Source of the DNA: Sphingomonas sp. NBWT7
GTDB taxonomy: Bacteria > Pseudomonadota > Alphaproteobacteria > Sphingomonadales > Sphingomonadaceae
DNA length: 64,000 bases
Direction of reading: 5' to 3'
Assembly (NCBI RefSeq): GCF_014217605.1
Contig: NZ_CP043639.1
Location: forward strand, 1,511,501-1,575,500
Shown piece by piece: positions 37,790 to 46,913 of the stretch; position 1 is the stretch's first letter, and the number at the start of each line of letters is the position of its first letter. Under the pieces are notes generated by a model that was not told the DNA's origin, made no database searches, and saw nothing but the letters and a program-made list of their open reading frames with translations. Both the position numbers and the translations under genes were made by a program.

Positions 37790-39200
37790 CTGCAACCTCC
37801 CTGGCTACGCTTACATCGTCGAACGGCAGGACGAGATCGCCGACGATCTGCCCCTGCTCGTGTCCCTTGCCCGCGATCAACACGATATCGTCCGCCCCGG
37901 CCTGGCTGATCGCCAACCGGATCGCGCCGCGCCGGTCACCGTGCTCGATCGCGCTCGGTGCGCCTTTCAGGATATCGGCGCGGATCGCGGCGGACTGCTC
38001 GCTGCGCGGATTGTCGTCGGTAACGATCGCCACATCGGCCAGCGCCGCGGCGACCGCGCCCATCGGCTCGCGCTTGCCCTGGTCGCGGTCGCCGCCGGCG
38101 CCGAACACCAGGATCAACCGCCCGGTGACGTGCGGGCGCAGCGCCGCGATCGCCGCCTCCAGCGCGTCGGGTGTGTGCGCGTAATCGACGTAGACCGGCG
38201 CGCCGCTCGCGGTGATGACGGCGCGCTCCAGCCGACCTCTGACGGGCTGCAACCGCGCGAGCCCGGCGATCGTCTGCGCCACATCGCCGCCGGTCGCGAT
38301 CACCAGCCCCGCCGCGACCAGCGCGTTCGCCGCCTGATACGCGCCGATCAGCGGCAGCGTCACGCGATGCTCGCGGCCCTCGGCGGCGATCACCAGCCCT
38401 TGCCCGAGCAGCGTCGGATCGCGCGATACCAGGCGCAGGTCGTCGCCATGCTCGCCCACCGTCAGCAGCCGGTTGCGCCGCTGTCGCGCCAGATCGATCA
38501 CGCGTTCGGACTGCGGATCGTCCGCCCACACCACCGCGGTACCATCATCGGCGAGCACTTCGGAGAACAGCCGCAGCTTGGCGGTGAAATAAGCCGCCAT
38601 GTCGCCGTGATAGTCGAGGTGGTCGCGGCTGAGGTTGGTGAACGCCGCCGCCGATACGCGCAGCCCCTCGGTGCGGTATTGCGTCAGCCCGTGGCTCGAT
38701 GCCTCGAACGCAAGGTGAGTTACGCCCTCACGCGCCAGCCCCGCGACGTTCGACAGGAAAGTGACGACGTCGGGCGTCGTCAGCCCGGTCGTCACGCGCT
38801 CGTCGCTGGTAGTGACCCCCAGCGTCCCGATCGACGCTGCGTGCTCGCCGGCCATGTTCCACAATTGCCGCGTCAGCTCGACGGTGGAGGTCTTGCCGTT
38901 GGTCCCCGTCACCGCAACGCAGGTCGCGGGAAACGGCGCGAAGAATTGCGCGGCGAGATCGGCGAAGCGCGCGCGCGGATTGTCGGACACGATATGCACC
39001 GCGCCCTCGACGGTCGCGCCGCGCCGCGCGACCACAGCGATCGCACCAGCCGCGATCGCCGCCGGGATGAAATCCTCGCCATTGACGCGCGCACCCTCGA
39101 ACGCGCCGAAGATCGTCCCCGGCGCCACCTTGCGGTGATCGATCGCGAAGCCGGTGACGCTCGCGTCGGCATCGCCGCCGATCATCGCGCCGAGCTTCAT
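37779..39200 (-). CDS. murE: UDP-N-acetylmuramoyl-tripeptide ligase (meso-diaminopimelate adding)
   Basis: 473-aa Mur ligase. ATP loop AVTGTNGKTSTVELT, FEASSHGL, and the C-terminal TDDNPRSEQ, whose DNPR motif marks the meso-diaminopimelate type. ATG at 39200 overlaps the ftsI stop as ATGA. The last bases overlap a candidate small ORF. Confidence 0.98.
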   Translation of the reverse strand: MKLGAMIGGDADASVTGFAIDHRKVAPGTIFGAFEGARVNGEDFIPAAIAAGAIAVVARRGATVEGAVHIVSDNPRARFADLAAQFFAPFPATCVAVTGTNGKTSTVELTRQLWNMAGEHAASIGTLGVTTSDERVTTGLTTPDVVTFLSNVAGLAREGVTHLAFEASSHGLTQYRTEGLRVSAAAFTNLSRDHLDYHGDMAAYFTAKLRLFSEVLADDGTAVVWADDPQSERVIDLARQRRNRLLTVGEHGDDLRLVSRDPTLLGQGLVIAAEGREHRVTLPLIGAYQAANALVAAGLVIATGGDVAQTIAGLARLQPVRGRLERAVITASGAPVYVDYAHTPDALEAAIAALRPHVTGRLILVFGAGGDRDQGKREPMGAVAAALADVAIVTDDNPRSEQSAAIRADILKGAPSAIEHGDRRGAIRLAISQAGADDIVLIAGKGHEQGQIVGDLVLPFDDVSVAREVAGEA

Positions 39201-40924
39201 TCGCCTTCGACCTTCTTGTCGCCCGGCGCGTGCCACAGCAGCCCCTGCAGGTCGCGCATGTCGATGTCGCGCTGCGCATCGGGGATCACCCCCAGCATCG
39301 CGCCGGTGCGGCTGATCACCCGGCTGACGACGGGCGCGGCGGTATAGGCCGCGGTCGTCTGGAACGAATTCGCCTCTACCCGCTTCGGGCTGTCCATCAT
39401 CGTCAGCACCACGTAGCGCGGCGCATCCATCGGGAAAGCAGCGGCAAAGGTCGACACGTTGCGGTTGCGCGCATAGCCGCCGGCCTCGGCCGCTTCGGCG
39501 GTGCCGGTCTTGCCGCCGACGCGATAGCCCGGCGCCTCCGCCTTGCGCCCCGTACCGTCGGTTACGATCAGCCGCAGCAGCTGGCGCAACCGCACGCTCG
39601 TCGTCTCCTTGATCACGCGCCGGCCCTTGGGCGCATGGCCCGGCGCCACCTTCAACAGCGTCGTCGGGCGCCAGATCCCGCCGTTGACCAGCGTGGCATA
39701 AGCGTTGGCGAGATGCAGCGGCGTCACCGCGATACCGTGGCCGTAGGCGGTCGTCATCACCGTGGTGCGCGCCCAGTAATGCGGCCACAGCGGTCGACCC
39801 TTCTCGATCAGCTCGATATCGGGTTTGGTATCGAAGCCCATCTTGCGGAACATCGCCTGCATCCGCGCCGCGCCGATCTCGTCGGCGATCCGCGCTGTCG
39901 CGATGTTGGACGAATGGATCAGCGTTTCCGGAATGTTGAGCCAGCGGTTCTGCGCGTGGTCGTCCTTGATCTTGAACCGGCCGACCTGCAGCGGCGCGGT
40001 CGCATCGAAGCGGCGCGACATGTCGGTAACGACGCCGGTGTCGATCGCGGTCGCCATCGCGATCGGCTTGAACGCCGATCCCAGCTCGTACACGCTCTGC
40101 GTCACCGTGTTGCGCAGCTGTTCGCTGCCCGCCATGCCGACGCGATTGGGGTTGAACAGCGGCAGCGACACCATCGAGATCACCTCTCCGGTATCGACGT
40201 CGAGCACCACGCCCGCCGCAGCGCGCGCCTGCATCTCCGCCATCGCGCGGCCGAGCTCGCTCTCCATCGCCGCCTGGACGCGGCTGTCGATCGACAGCGC
40301 CACCGGCGTTCCCGACAGCGCCGGATTGGTCAGCCGCTCGTCGAGCGCGCGCTCCATCCCCAGCCGGCCGTGCACCGTCGGGTCCTTCTGCGTCGTGCCG
40401 ATATAGCCCAGCACGTGCGCCGCCATCGTCGACTGCGGATACAGCCGCTGCGTCTCGCGCTCGAACACGATGCCAGGCTCGCCGATCGCGTTCACCGCCT
40501 GCACCAGCGCGGGCGACGCGCGACGGTTGAGGTAGGTGAAATTCACCGGCCGGGTGATCATGCGATAGAAATAGGCCTGATCACCCGTATCGGGCATCAG
40601 GTCCGCCAGCCGCTTGGCGATTTCGTTGCGGTCGCCCAGCAGTTTCGCCGGGTGCACCCCGATCGTCCACGCATCGATCGTGCGCGCCAGCTGCTGGCCG
40701 TTGCGATCGACGATATCGCCGCGCGGCGCGGTCGCGATCGCTGCCACCCGCCGCGGCCCGGCATCGAGCGCCAGCATCGCCAGCCGCCCGATGATCAGCA
40801 GCACGCCCGCGCCGAACAGCAGCATCAGCATCATCAGCCGCTGGTGCTGCGTCGCGAGCAGCGCTTGGCGCTGCTCGTTGGCGCGCATCGGGCGCGCGGC
40901 CTGCCGGGCGGCGAGCGTGCTCAA
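39197..40924 (-). CDS. ftsI: Septal penicillin-binding protein (FtsI/PBP3)
   Basis: 575-aa class B PBP, the transpeptidase partner of FtsW. A cytosolic tail, one membrane helix (about 31-52), the PBP dimer domain, then the transpeptidase domain with S283-A-F-K286, SSN (in IHSSNIATAR) and KTGTAEA. TTG at 40924 overlaps the ftsL stop as TTGA; ATG at 40888 (MRANEQ) is an alternative twelve codons in. Confidence 0.97.
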   Translation of the reverse strand: MSTLAARQAARPMRANEQRQALLATQHQRLMMLMLLFGAGVLLIIGRLAMLALDAGPRRVAAIATAPRGDIVDRNGQQLARTIDAWTIGVHPAKLLGDRNEIAKRLADLMPDTGDQAYFYRMITRPVNFTYLNRRASPALVQAVNAIGEPGIVFERETQRLYPQSTMAAHVLGYIGTTQKDPTVHGRLGMERALDERLTNPALSGTPVALSIDSRVQAAMESELGRAMAEMQARAAAGVVLDVDTGEVISMVSLPLFNPNRVGMAGSEQLRNTVTQSVYELGSAFKPIAMATAIDTGVVTDMSRRFDATAPLQVGRFKIKDDHAQNRWLNIPETLIHSSNIATARIADEIGAARMQAMFRKMGFDTKPDIELIEKGRPLWPHYWARTTVMTTAYGHGIAVTPLHLANAYATLVNGGIWRPTTLLKVAPGHAPKGRRVIKETTSVRLRQLLRLIVTDGTGRKAEAPGYRVGGKTGTAEAAEAGGYARNRNVSTFAAAFPMDAPRYVVLTMMDSPKRVEANSFQTTAAYTAAPVVSRVISRTGAMLGVIPDAQRDIDMRDLQGLLWHAPGDKKVEGE

Positions 40925-41607
40925 CGAAGCCGGCTCGTCTCGGAGCGCGCGCCGCTCAGCAGATCGCCCAGCGTCGTGTCGCTCAGCAGCGACTTGTCGA
41001 GCATCGCCACCGCGCGCGCCTTGCGGATCGACGCGGCGGGCGGCGCGCTCACCATCGCTACCGCCTTGATCGCAGCCACGCGGCCGAGCTGCTCCTGCGC
41101 GCGCGGCTGCGTCACCGGCATTGCGACGCGCACGCTGGTCGGCCGCGGCGCGGGCGTACGCGCGGCAACCTTCACCAGCGTGGCGGGCGCAGCGGCGGGC
41201 GCCTCGTCGATCACGGCGGGGGCGGTCGGCACGACGTCGCCGAGCCGCGACGGCACGATCAGCTGCGCGGTGCGCACGTCGCCCTCGCCCGCGCCGAAGC
41301 CTGGCTGGCCGGGGCGGAAGCTGATCGCCGCCAGCTGCCCCTCGTCGCGCACGAACTGACCTGCGGTCGGCGCCACCAGCGCCAGCGTGTCACCGTTCCA
41401 CCGCTCGAGCTGCGCCAGATTGGCGCGCACGTCGAACTCGGTCTCCAGCGCGCGGATGTCGCGCTCGGCCGCGCTGATCTTGGCATCCACCTGCGCCAGT
41501 CGCTTGCGCTCGGCCGCCACCTGCAGGCTGACGAGATAGAAGCTCAGCGACACGATCACCACGCCGCCGAACCACCCAAGTCCCTTTAATCGATACGCCG
41601 CCGTCAT
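40921..41607 (-). CDS. ftsL: FtsL-like divisome protein with long C-terminal extension
   Basis: 228 aa, placed exactly where ftsL sits in dcw clusters. A membrane helix at about residues 10-30, then a coiled coil with heptad-like AERKRLAQVDAKISAAERD, as in FtsL. After about residue 75 comes an Ala/Pro/Val-rich region that ordinary FtsL (about 100-120 aa) lacks. FtsL binds FtsB and FtsQ in the periplasm. Its ATG at 41607 directly follows the rsmH stop. Confidence 0.82.
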   Translation of the reverse strand: MTAAYRLKGLGWFGGVVIVSLSFYLVSLQVAAERKRLAQVDAKISAAERDIRALETEFDVRANLAQLERWNGDTLALVAPTAGQFVRDEGQLAAISFRPGQPGFGAGEGDVRTAQLIVPSRLGDVVPTAPAVIDEAPAAAPATLVKVAARTPAPRPTSVRVAMPVTQPRAQEQLGRVAAIKAVAMVSAPPAASIRKARAVAMLDKSLLSDTTLGDLLSGARSETSRLR

Positions 41608-42615
41608 CTACTCGTCTCCACTCGCCGGCCCGCCCGCCATGCCTGCCTGTCTGTCGTCGCCCCGCCACGCCGGCGCATCGGTGCGACGCGCGGTCCGCAA
41701 GGTCGCGGAGCGCGCGCGCGGATTGCGCGCCACCTCCGCCGCGCCCGCGCGCACCGCGCGGGCCGTAATCTCGAACGTCGCCGCGCGCGCGGCGACGGCT
41801 GCCGGGCGATGCCGCGATCCCGCCGGCGTCGCGCCGCTGCGCTCGCGCAGGAAGCGCTTCACCATGCGATCTTCCAGCGAGTGGAAGCTCACCACCGCCA
41901 GCCGTCCGCCCGGCGCCAGCACGCGCTCGGCCGCCTCAAGGCCCGCGGCCAGCTCCTCCAGCTCGCGATTCACATGGATGCGGATCGCCTGGAACGCGCG
42001 CGTAGCCGGATCCTTCTTGTCGTGCGGCCGGTGCCCCAGCGCCTTGCGCACGACGCGCGCCAGATCGCCCGTCGTCGTCAGCGGCCGCGCGGCGACGATC
42101 GCACGCGCCACGCGGCGCGACTTGGGCTCGTCGCCGTAGCGCCACAGCACGTCGGCGATCTCGGCTTCGTCGGCGGTGTTGAGGAAATCCGCCGCGCTCT
42201 CGCCCGCCTGGCTCATCCGCATGTCGAGCGGGCCGTCCTGTTGGAACGAGAAGCCGCGCGCCGCCTGATCGAGATGCATCGATGACACGCCGATATCCAT
42301 CGTCACGCCGTCGACCGCATCGACGCCGATCGCCGCCAGTTCGCGATCGAGCCGCGAGAATTCGGTGGGGACGAGCGTCAGCCCCGCCTCGGCAGCCTCC
42401 AGCGCGCGCCCGTTGGCGATCGCGTCGGGATCGCGGTCGAACGCGAACACGCGCGCGCCCCGGTCGAGTAGCGCGCGGCTATAGCCGCCGGCGCCGAACG
42501 TCGCATCGACCATCGTCTCGCCCGCCGCCGGCGCCAGCGCCTCGATCACCTCGTCGAGCAGGACAGGGATGTGCGGCGTCTCGGGGACAGCAGCGTCGGC
42601 GATGGGGGCGCTCAC
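41608..42615 (-). CDS. rsmH: 16S rRNA (cytosine(1402)-N(4))-methyltransferase
   Basis: 335-aa SAM-dependent methyltransferase acting on C1402 of 16S rRNA. Motifs: [27 protein letters not shown] (SAM site), [25 protein letters not shown] at 42615 overlaps the mraZ stop as GTGA. Confidence 0.97.
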   Translation of the reverse strand: MSAPIADAAVPETPHIPVLLDEVIEALAPAAGETMVDATFGAGGYSRALLDRGARVFAFDRDPDAIANGRALEAAEAGLTLVPTEFSRLDRELAAIGVDAVDGVTMDIGVSSMHLDQAARGFSFQQDGPLDMRMSQAGESAADFLNTADEAEIADVLWRYGDEPKSRRVARAIVAARPLTTTGDLARVVRKALGHRPHDKKDPATRAFQAIRIHVNRELEELAAGLEAAERVLAPGGRLAVVSFHSLEDRMVKRFLRERSGATPAGSRHRPAAVAARAATFEITARAVRAGAAEVARNPRARSATLRTARRTDAPAWRGDDRQAGMAGGPASGDE

Positions 42616-43115
42616 AGCGTGATCCCCTTGTCGCGGCACATGATGGTCGCATGCCGCTTCACCATCTCGTCGACGCCGTCGTGTGCCACCAGCGCACGCG
42701 GGTCCCAGATCATGAAGCTCTCGTAATCGCCCAGGAAGAAGGCGATGTCGCTGATTCCGGCAAGTTCGCGCTCGGCCGCGGGCAGGATGAAGCGGCCGCT
42801 GCCGTCGAACGGCACCGGCTCTACCGATGCGCCGCGCATGCGGGGGGCGTAATAGGCGGCTGATCCGATCGCCGCATTGGCCTCGGCCTGGCGCTGAATC
42901 AGCTGCGATTTGGCGAAATCGAGATAGCCGCGATCGTGCGCGATCAGGCAGGGAAAATCGGGGTGGACGCCGACCAGCACGGTCCCGCCATCCTTGCCAT
43001 CGGGGCGCGGCGCATTCTGTGCCAGCGCGGCGCGCAGGGTGTTTGGAATGGCGACGCGGCCCTTGTCATCGACAAGGCCAACCCCCTTTCCAAGATAATT
43101 CACCCGTTCCGACAC
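42612..43115 (-). CDS. mraZ: Transcriptional regulator MraZ
   Basis: 167-aa MraZ with two AbrB-like half domains: [14 protein letters not shown] and the second half [14 protein letters not shown]. It binds the promoter of its own dcw operon. GTG at 43115 has GAGGTGGG before it and places [14 protein letters not shown] near the start; GTG at 43103 or at 43169 are also open. It is the first gene of the 22.8-kb block, and its probable binding site is 128 bp upstream. Confidence 0.93.
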   Translation of the reverse strand: MSERVNYLGKGVGLVDDKGRVAIPNTLRAALAQNAPRPDGKDGGTVLVGVHPDFPCLIAHDRGYLDFAKSQLIQRQAEANAAIGSAAYYAPRMRGASVEPVPFDGSGRFILPAAERELAGISDIAFFLGDYESFMIWDPRALVAHDGVDEMVKRHATIMCRDKGITL

Positions 43116-43437
43116 GCCCACCTCGCACAAGGCGCGCAAGACCTCCCCGTTCCGAAAAGCAGTTCCCACTGCCCCCGGTTGCCGCCCTCGACAAAAAACA
43201 GTGGTCCTGCCCCTCTGTCAGTTGATTGGTATCAACAGACCTCGGGGATGAAAAGGGAAATTCGGGGAGAAACGGGGAAACGGGATCAGTCTGGCGGGAA
43301 AGCGTTGCGCCCTTGCGACAGCGGTCGGCCGTGTTCCACCTAGGTTCCGGTCGAAGAAAATCCGAAATGCATGCTTCTGGTGCGACTCGTTGCACCGTCC
43401 CCGGATTTCCCCGACAATGCCGGTTCGACATCCGCGA
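43116..43437. other. Intergenic region upstream of mraZ
   Basis: 322 bp without a gene. It holds the GGGA repeat array (43244-43278) and a 6-4-6 inverted repeat GTTGATTGGTATCAAC (43221-43236), and must contain the main dcw promoter reading leftward. I cannot place -35 and -10 boxes with confidence. Confidence 0.6.
43244..43278 (-). promoter_or_regulatory. Probable MraZ box: four GGGA repeats with 10-bp spacing
   Basis: On the plus strand GGGGA (43244-43248), AGGGA (43254-43258), GGGGA (43264-43268) and GGGGA (43274-43278) are separated by exactly 5 nt each, one per helical turn. MraZ of E. coli is known to bind TGGG-type direct repeats with 5-nt spacers upstream of mraZ. The sequence differs at the first base, so the match is by design rather than identity. 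Confidence 0.7.
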
Positions 43438-43734
43438 TCATTGTGCCGGCTCCTTCGCCGCATTCGATTCGGCGGCACTGGGCGCGACACCCAGTTCGGC
43501 GAGCGGTTCGTTGGCCGGATCGGCCGCCTGCGTCGAATTGACGACGGTCATGTTGGCAACGACCGCCGCCTGCGGCGCACCCGCGGCAGTGATCGGCCGC
43601 TCGCGGTTGGCAGAGCTGAAGATCGCGCTGGCGAGCCCGATCAGGAGGACGACCGCGGCGAGGCCGACCATGCCGACCTTCACGCGCTGCATCGTCTGGC
43701 TTGGTGGTGCGACAGACTTCATTTTGCCGCGCAT
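43438..43734 (-). CDS. Hypothetical single-pass membrane protein
   Basis: 98 aa, family not recognised. A short basic N-terminus, one membrane helix (about residues 20-40: VGMVGLAAVVLLIGLASAIF), then a polar Ala-rich region that would be periplasmic. It lies 36 bp after cysK on the same strand, suggesting co-transcription. The start at 43734 has no clear ribosome-binding site; ATG at 43722 (MKSVAPP) is equally possible. Confidence 0.65.
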   Translation of the reverse strand: MRGKMKSVAPPSQTMQRVKVGMVGLAAVVLLIGLASAIFSSANRERPITAAGAPQAAVVANMTVVNSTQAADPANEPLAELGVAPSAAESNAAKEPAQ

Positions 43735-43770
43735 CGTTAACGGGTCGTCGCAGCTTTGTCGAATGCACGA

Positions 43771-44751
43771 TCAGTCACGGGCGGGTGCCAAACCTTTGGT
43801 CGAGCGCCACGCCGGGTTGTAGAGACTCGACAGGTAGCGAAAGCCGGTATCGCAGAGGATGGTGGCGACGCGCTTGCCCGGCCCCAGATGCTTGGCCAGC
43901 CGAACCGCACCGGCGACGTTGATGCCCGACGACAGGCCAAGGCAAAGCCCCTCCTCCTTCAGCAGCCGGTCGACCCAAACCAGCCCCTCGTCGTCGGCGA
44001 TGCGGAACTGCGTGTCGATCGGTGCACCCTCGAGATTGCCGGTGATCCGCCCTTGCCCGATCCCCTCAGCGACCGACGATCCTTCGCTCTTCAATTCGCC
44101 GTTGGCGTAATAGTTGAACAGCGCGGCGCCGTGCGGATCGCTCAGCGCGATCGTCACGCGCTCGTCCTTCTCCTTCAGACCCAGCCCGACGCCGGCGATC
44201 GTCCCGCCGGTTCCCGCCGCGCAGGTGAAGCCGTCGAGCCGCCCGTCCATCTGGTTCCAGATCTCCTCCGCGGTGCCGACGATATGCGCGCGGCGGTTGG
44301 CGATATTGTCGAACTGGTTGGCCCAGATCGCGCCGGGCGTCTCCTCGGCGATGCGGCGCGACTGATGGACGAAGTGGCACGGGCTCGAATAGGGCGCCGC
44401 GGGCACCGTCACCAGCTCGGCGCCGAGCGCGACCAGCGTGTCCATCTTTTCCTTCGATTGCGTGTCGGGCATGACGATGATCGTGCGATAGCCCTTGGCA
44501 TTGGCGACCAGCGCCAGCCCGATCCCGGTGTTTCCGGCAGTCCCCTCGACGATCGTCCCGCCCGGCTGCAATGCCCCGCGCGCCTCCGCATCCTCGACGA
44601 TGAACAAAGCCGCGCGATCCTTCACGCTCGCGCCGGGATTGGCGAATTCGCATTTGCCGAAGATGTCGCACCCCGTCGCCTCGCTCGGCCCCTTCAACCG
44701 GACAAGCGGAGTGTGGCCGATGAGCGAGAGCGTGTCGTTGGCAATATGCAT
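43771..44751 (-). CDS. cysK: Cysteine synthase A-type PLP enzyme
   Basis: 326-aa O-acetylserine sulfhydrylase type enzyme making cysteine from O-acetylserine and sulfide. PLP Lys K44 in NPGASVKDRAA, the substrate loop EGTAGNTGIGLA at 69-80, and the phosphate-binding CAAGTGGTIAG. The start ATG at 44751 gives MHIANDTLSLIGHTPLVRL. It may also act as a cystathionine beta-synthase-like protein; the length fits CysK. Divergent from vapBC. Confidence 0.93.
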   Translation of the reverse strand: MHIANDTLSLIGHTPLVRLKGPSEATGCDIFGKCEFANPGASVKDRAALFIVEDAEARGALQPGGTIVEGTAGNTGIGLALVANAKGYRTIIVMPDTQSKEKMDTLVALGAELVTVPAAPYSSPCHFVHQSRRIAEETPGAIWANQFDNIANRRAHIVGTAEEIWNQMDGRLDGFTCAAGTGGTIAGVGLGLKEKDERVTIALSDPHGAALFNYYANGELKSEGSSVAEGIGQGRITGNLEGAPIDTQFRIADDEGLVWVDRLLKEEGLCLGLSSGINVAGAVRLAKHLGPGKRVATILCDTGFRYLSSLYNPAWRSTKGLAPARD

Positions 44752-44853
44752 CGCACCTAGATGGCGCGCGGGCCCCCGGGCGGCAACCGCCGACCGACTT
44801 TGTTGTCGCATAGCGCAGCGCATGGTAGAACGACCGCGCGATGGAGGTATAAC

Positions 44854-45123
44854 GTGGGCGTCCAACTCAACATCAAGGATCCGGAAACCGTCCGGCTCGC
44901 CCGCGCGCTCGCCGACGCAACAGGCAAGTCGGTGACCGAGACGATCCGTGCCGCGCTGGAGAGCGTGCAGCAGCAACGTTTGCACCTAGATCGGCAGAAA
45001 CAAGATCGGGTTACCGCTGCCATTGCCGACGTCCGCCGTCACTTGCCTACCGCGTGGCATTCGATGACATCCGCGCAGGTCATCGACAGCGTGTACGGAG
45101 AGGATGGATCGTTCGCCCAATGA
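44854..45123 (+). CDS. vapB: VapB-type antitoxin (Rv0623-like)
   Basis: 89-aa antitoxin. N-terminal GVQLNIKDPETVRLARALADATGKSVTETIRAAL is a ribbon-helix-helix DNA-binding type of the Rv0623 family (split here for reading: VQLNIKDPET then GKSVTETIRAAL). The C-terminal part, with SAQVIDSVYGEDG, would wrap the toxin. GTG at 44854 is chosen for the strong TGGAGGT before it. Its stop overlaps vapC as ATGA. Confidence 0.88.
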   Translation: MGVQLNIKDPETVRLARALADATGKSVTETIRAALESVQQQRLHLDRQKQDRVTAAIADVRRHLPTAWHSMTSAQVIDSVYGEDGSFAQ

Positions 45124-45512
45124 TCGTCGACACCTCGGCGATCATGGCGATCGTTCTCGACGAGCCCGAGAAAGCGTCGTTCCTCGATGCTATGTTCCGA
45201 GCCGATCGCACGACCATGTCGGCAGGTTCGTGGCTTGAGCTCGAGGCGGTAGTCACCCGGCGCGGTACTCCGGCCCTGGCGCAAGCGGTGGAGCGTCTGC
45301 TGGAAGCGCTCGAGATCGAGATCGTCGGGCTATCATACGCCCAAGCGCTGCTGGGGCGCGACGCCTATCGTCGCTATGGCCGGGGCACCGGCCACCCCGC
45401 CGCGCTGAATTTCGGCGACTGTTTCGCCTACGCGCTCGCCAAGGACACCGGCCGCCCGCTGCTGTTCAAAGCCGATGATTTCGCCCGGACCGACGTCACA
45501 CCCGCCGCGTGA
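45120..45512 (+). CDS. vapC: VapC-type PIN-domain ribonuclease toxin
   Basis: 130-aa PIN-domain RNase; relatives cut tRNA or rRNA when free of antitoxin. The acidic site is complete: D4 (MIVDTSA), E42, D100 (NFGDCFAYALAK) and D119. ATG at 45120 overlaps the antitoxin stop. Its own stop overlaps the DNA glycosylase start as GTGA, an uncommon third partner. Confidence 0.92.
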   Translation: MIVDTSAIMAIVLDEPEKASFLDAMFRADRTTMSAGSWLELEAVVTRRGTPALAQAVERLLEALEIEIVGLSYAQALLGRDAYRRYGRGTGHPAALNFGDCFAYALAKDTGRPLLFKADDFARTDVTPAA

Positions 45513-45997
45513 CCGTCAAAGCCTCCTTCCCGCCGGTCGCGCGGCCTGACGCGCGCGTGCTGATCCTCGGCAGCCTGCCCGGGGACCGCAGCCTCGCGCA
45601 ACAGCGCTATTACGCGCATCCGCAGAATCAGTTCTGGCACCTGCTCGCGCCGATCGTCGGGCACGATCTGCCGGCGCTATCGTACGACGATCGCCTCGCG
45701 GCGCTGATCGCCGCGCGGATCGCGCTGTGGGACGTCGTCGCCACTGCCCGGCGCGTCGGCAGCAGCGATGCCGCGATCCGCGATGCCGCCGCCAACGATC
45801 TGCCCGCGCTACTCGATCGCCTGCCCGATCTGCGCGCGGTGGCGTTCAACGGCGGCAGCGCGCTGGCGATCGGCCGGGCGCTCGTCGCCGATCGGTCGGT
45901 CGCGATCCTCGCGCTGCCATCGTCAAGCCCGCTGCACACGATCGGCCGCGCTGCCAAGCAACCCGCCTGGAATGCGATCGCCGACCATCTTGCCTAG
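45509..45997 (+). CDS. DNA-deoxyinosine/hypoxanthine glycosylase (UDG family 6)
   Basis: 162-aa member of the uracil-DNA-glycosylase superfamily, in the family that removes hypoxanthine from DNA. Motif 1 GSLPGDRSLAQQRYYAHPQN and the C-terminal LPSSSPLHT are diagnostic. GTG at 45509 overlaps vapC as GTGA, so its translation is probably coupled to the toxin-antitoxin operon. Confidence 0.85.
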   Translation: MTVKASFPPVARPDARVLILGSLPGDRSLAQQRYYAHPQNQFWHLLAPIVGHDLPALSYDDRLAALIAARIALWDVVATARRVGSSDAAIRDAAANDLPALLDRLPDLRAVAFNGGSALAIGRALVADRSVAILALPSSSPLHTIGRAAKQPAWNAIADHLA

Positions 45998-46025
45998 CGC
46001 GGGCGGGCCCTGCGACACGCAGCGG

Positions 46026-46730
46026 CTAGTCGCGCGCCGGTATCTTCAACCCGCGCTGCACCGCCGGCCGCGCGAGTCCGCGCTCCAGCCACGCCGCGAC
46101 ATTCCGATGCTGTTCGAACCCGGTAATCGCGCCCGCCTCGTAGAAGTTGACGAGGCCGTTGACCCAGCCAAGCATGGCGATGTCGGCAATCGTATAGTCG
46201 TCACCCATGAACCATGTGCGTCCGTCGAGCGCCGTGTCCATCACCCCCAGCAGCCGCTTGGTCTCATCAACGTAGCGCTGCAGCGGGCGCTTGTCCTCCC
46301 ACTCCTTACCCGCGAACTTGTGAAAGAAGCCCAGCTGCCCGAACATCGGCCCGACGCCGCCCATCTGGAACATCACCCACTGCACCGTCTGCCACCGCCG
46401 CGCGGCATCCGCCGGCAGAAAGCGCCCTGTCTTGTCGGCAAGGTACAACAGGATCGCCCCACTCTCGAACAGCGCGAGCGGCGCACCGTCCGGCCCATCG
46501 GGATCGAGGATCGCCGGAATCTTGCCGTTGGGATTGAGTGACAGGAATTCGGGCGACTTCTGATCGTTGCTGGCGAAATCGATCAGATGGGCGTCGTACG
46601 GCAGGCCCGTCTCTTCAAGCATGATCGATACCTTGACCCCGTTGGGCGTCGGCAAACCGTAATATTGCAAGTGGTCTGCATGTTTCGGCGGCCAGCGCCG
46701 CGTGACTGCATAAGTCGAAAGGTCGGCCAT
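46026..46730 (-). CDS. Glutathione S-transferase family protein (YfcG/YghU-like)
   Basis: 234-aa thiol transferase with an N-terminal thioredoxin-fold domain (NGVKVSIMLEETGLPY, LNPNGKIPAILDP, LFESGAILLYLAD) and a C-terminal helical domain (YTIADIAMLGWV). The N-terminal tail before the fold resembles the YfcG/YghU group, which often works as disulfide-bond reductase. Convergent with the glycosylase and divergent from the secreted protein. Confidence 0.9.
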   Translation of the reverse strand: MADLSTYAVTRRWPPKHADHLQYYGLPTPNGVKVSIMLEETGLPYDAHLIDFASNDQKSPEFLSLNPNGKIPAILDPDGPDGAPLALFESGAILLYLADKTGRFLPADAARRWQTVQWVMFQMGGVGPMFGQLGFFHKFAGKEWEDKRPLQRYVDETKRLLGVMDTALDGRTWFMGDDYTIADIAMLGWVNGLVNFYEAGAITGFEQHRNVAAWLERGLARPAVQRGLKIPARD

Positions 46731-46858
46731 TCTCTCTCTCCGTCAGTTGTTCATCTACTATTCAGTCGATGCGCAACGAAGCGCATTTCTGCTATCTTGC
46801 TTCTCTGTCTACTCCATTCACCGGACCAAGAAGCCGATCCATCGCGCGTCGCTTGCAA

Positions 46859-46883
46859 GGAACCCTGTTGCGGCACCCTCGTT
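46859..46883 (+). promoter_or_regulatory. EcfG (general stress sigma) promoter match
   Basis: GGAAC-N17-GTT (also GGAAC-N16-CGTT) fits the consensus of alphaproteobacterial EcfG sigma factors. It ends 30 bp before the ATG at 46914, a sensible distance for a 5' leader. Confidence 0.6.
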
Positions 46884-46913
46884 GCCTACGTGATGCACCA
46901 ACAAGGAGTTTTT

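Noticed and set aside
39230..41359. A 709-codon plus-strand frame over ftsI and ftsL
   Set aside because: Same reason: antisense shadow rich in Arg, His and Asp with no family likeness.
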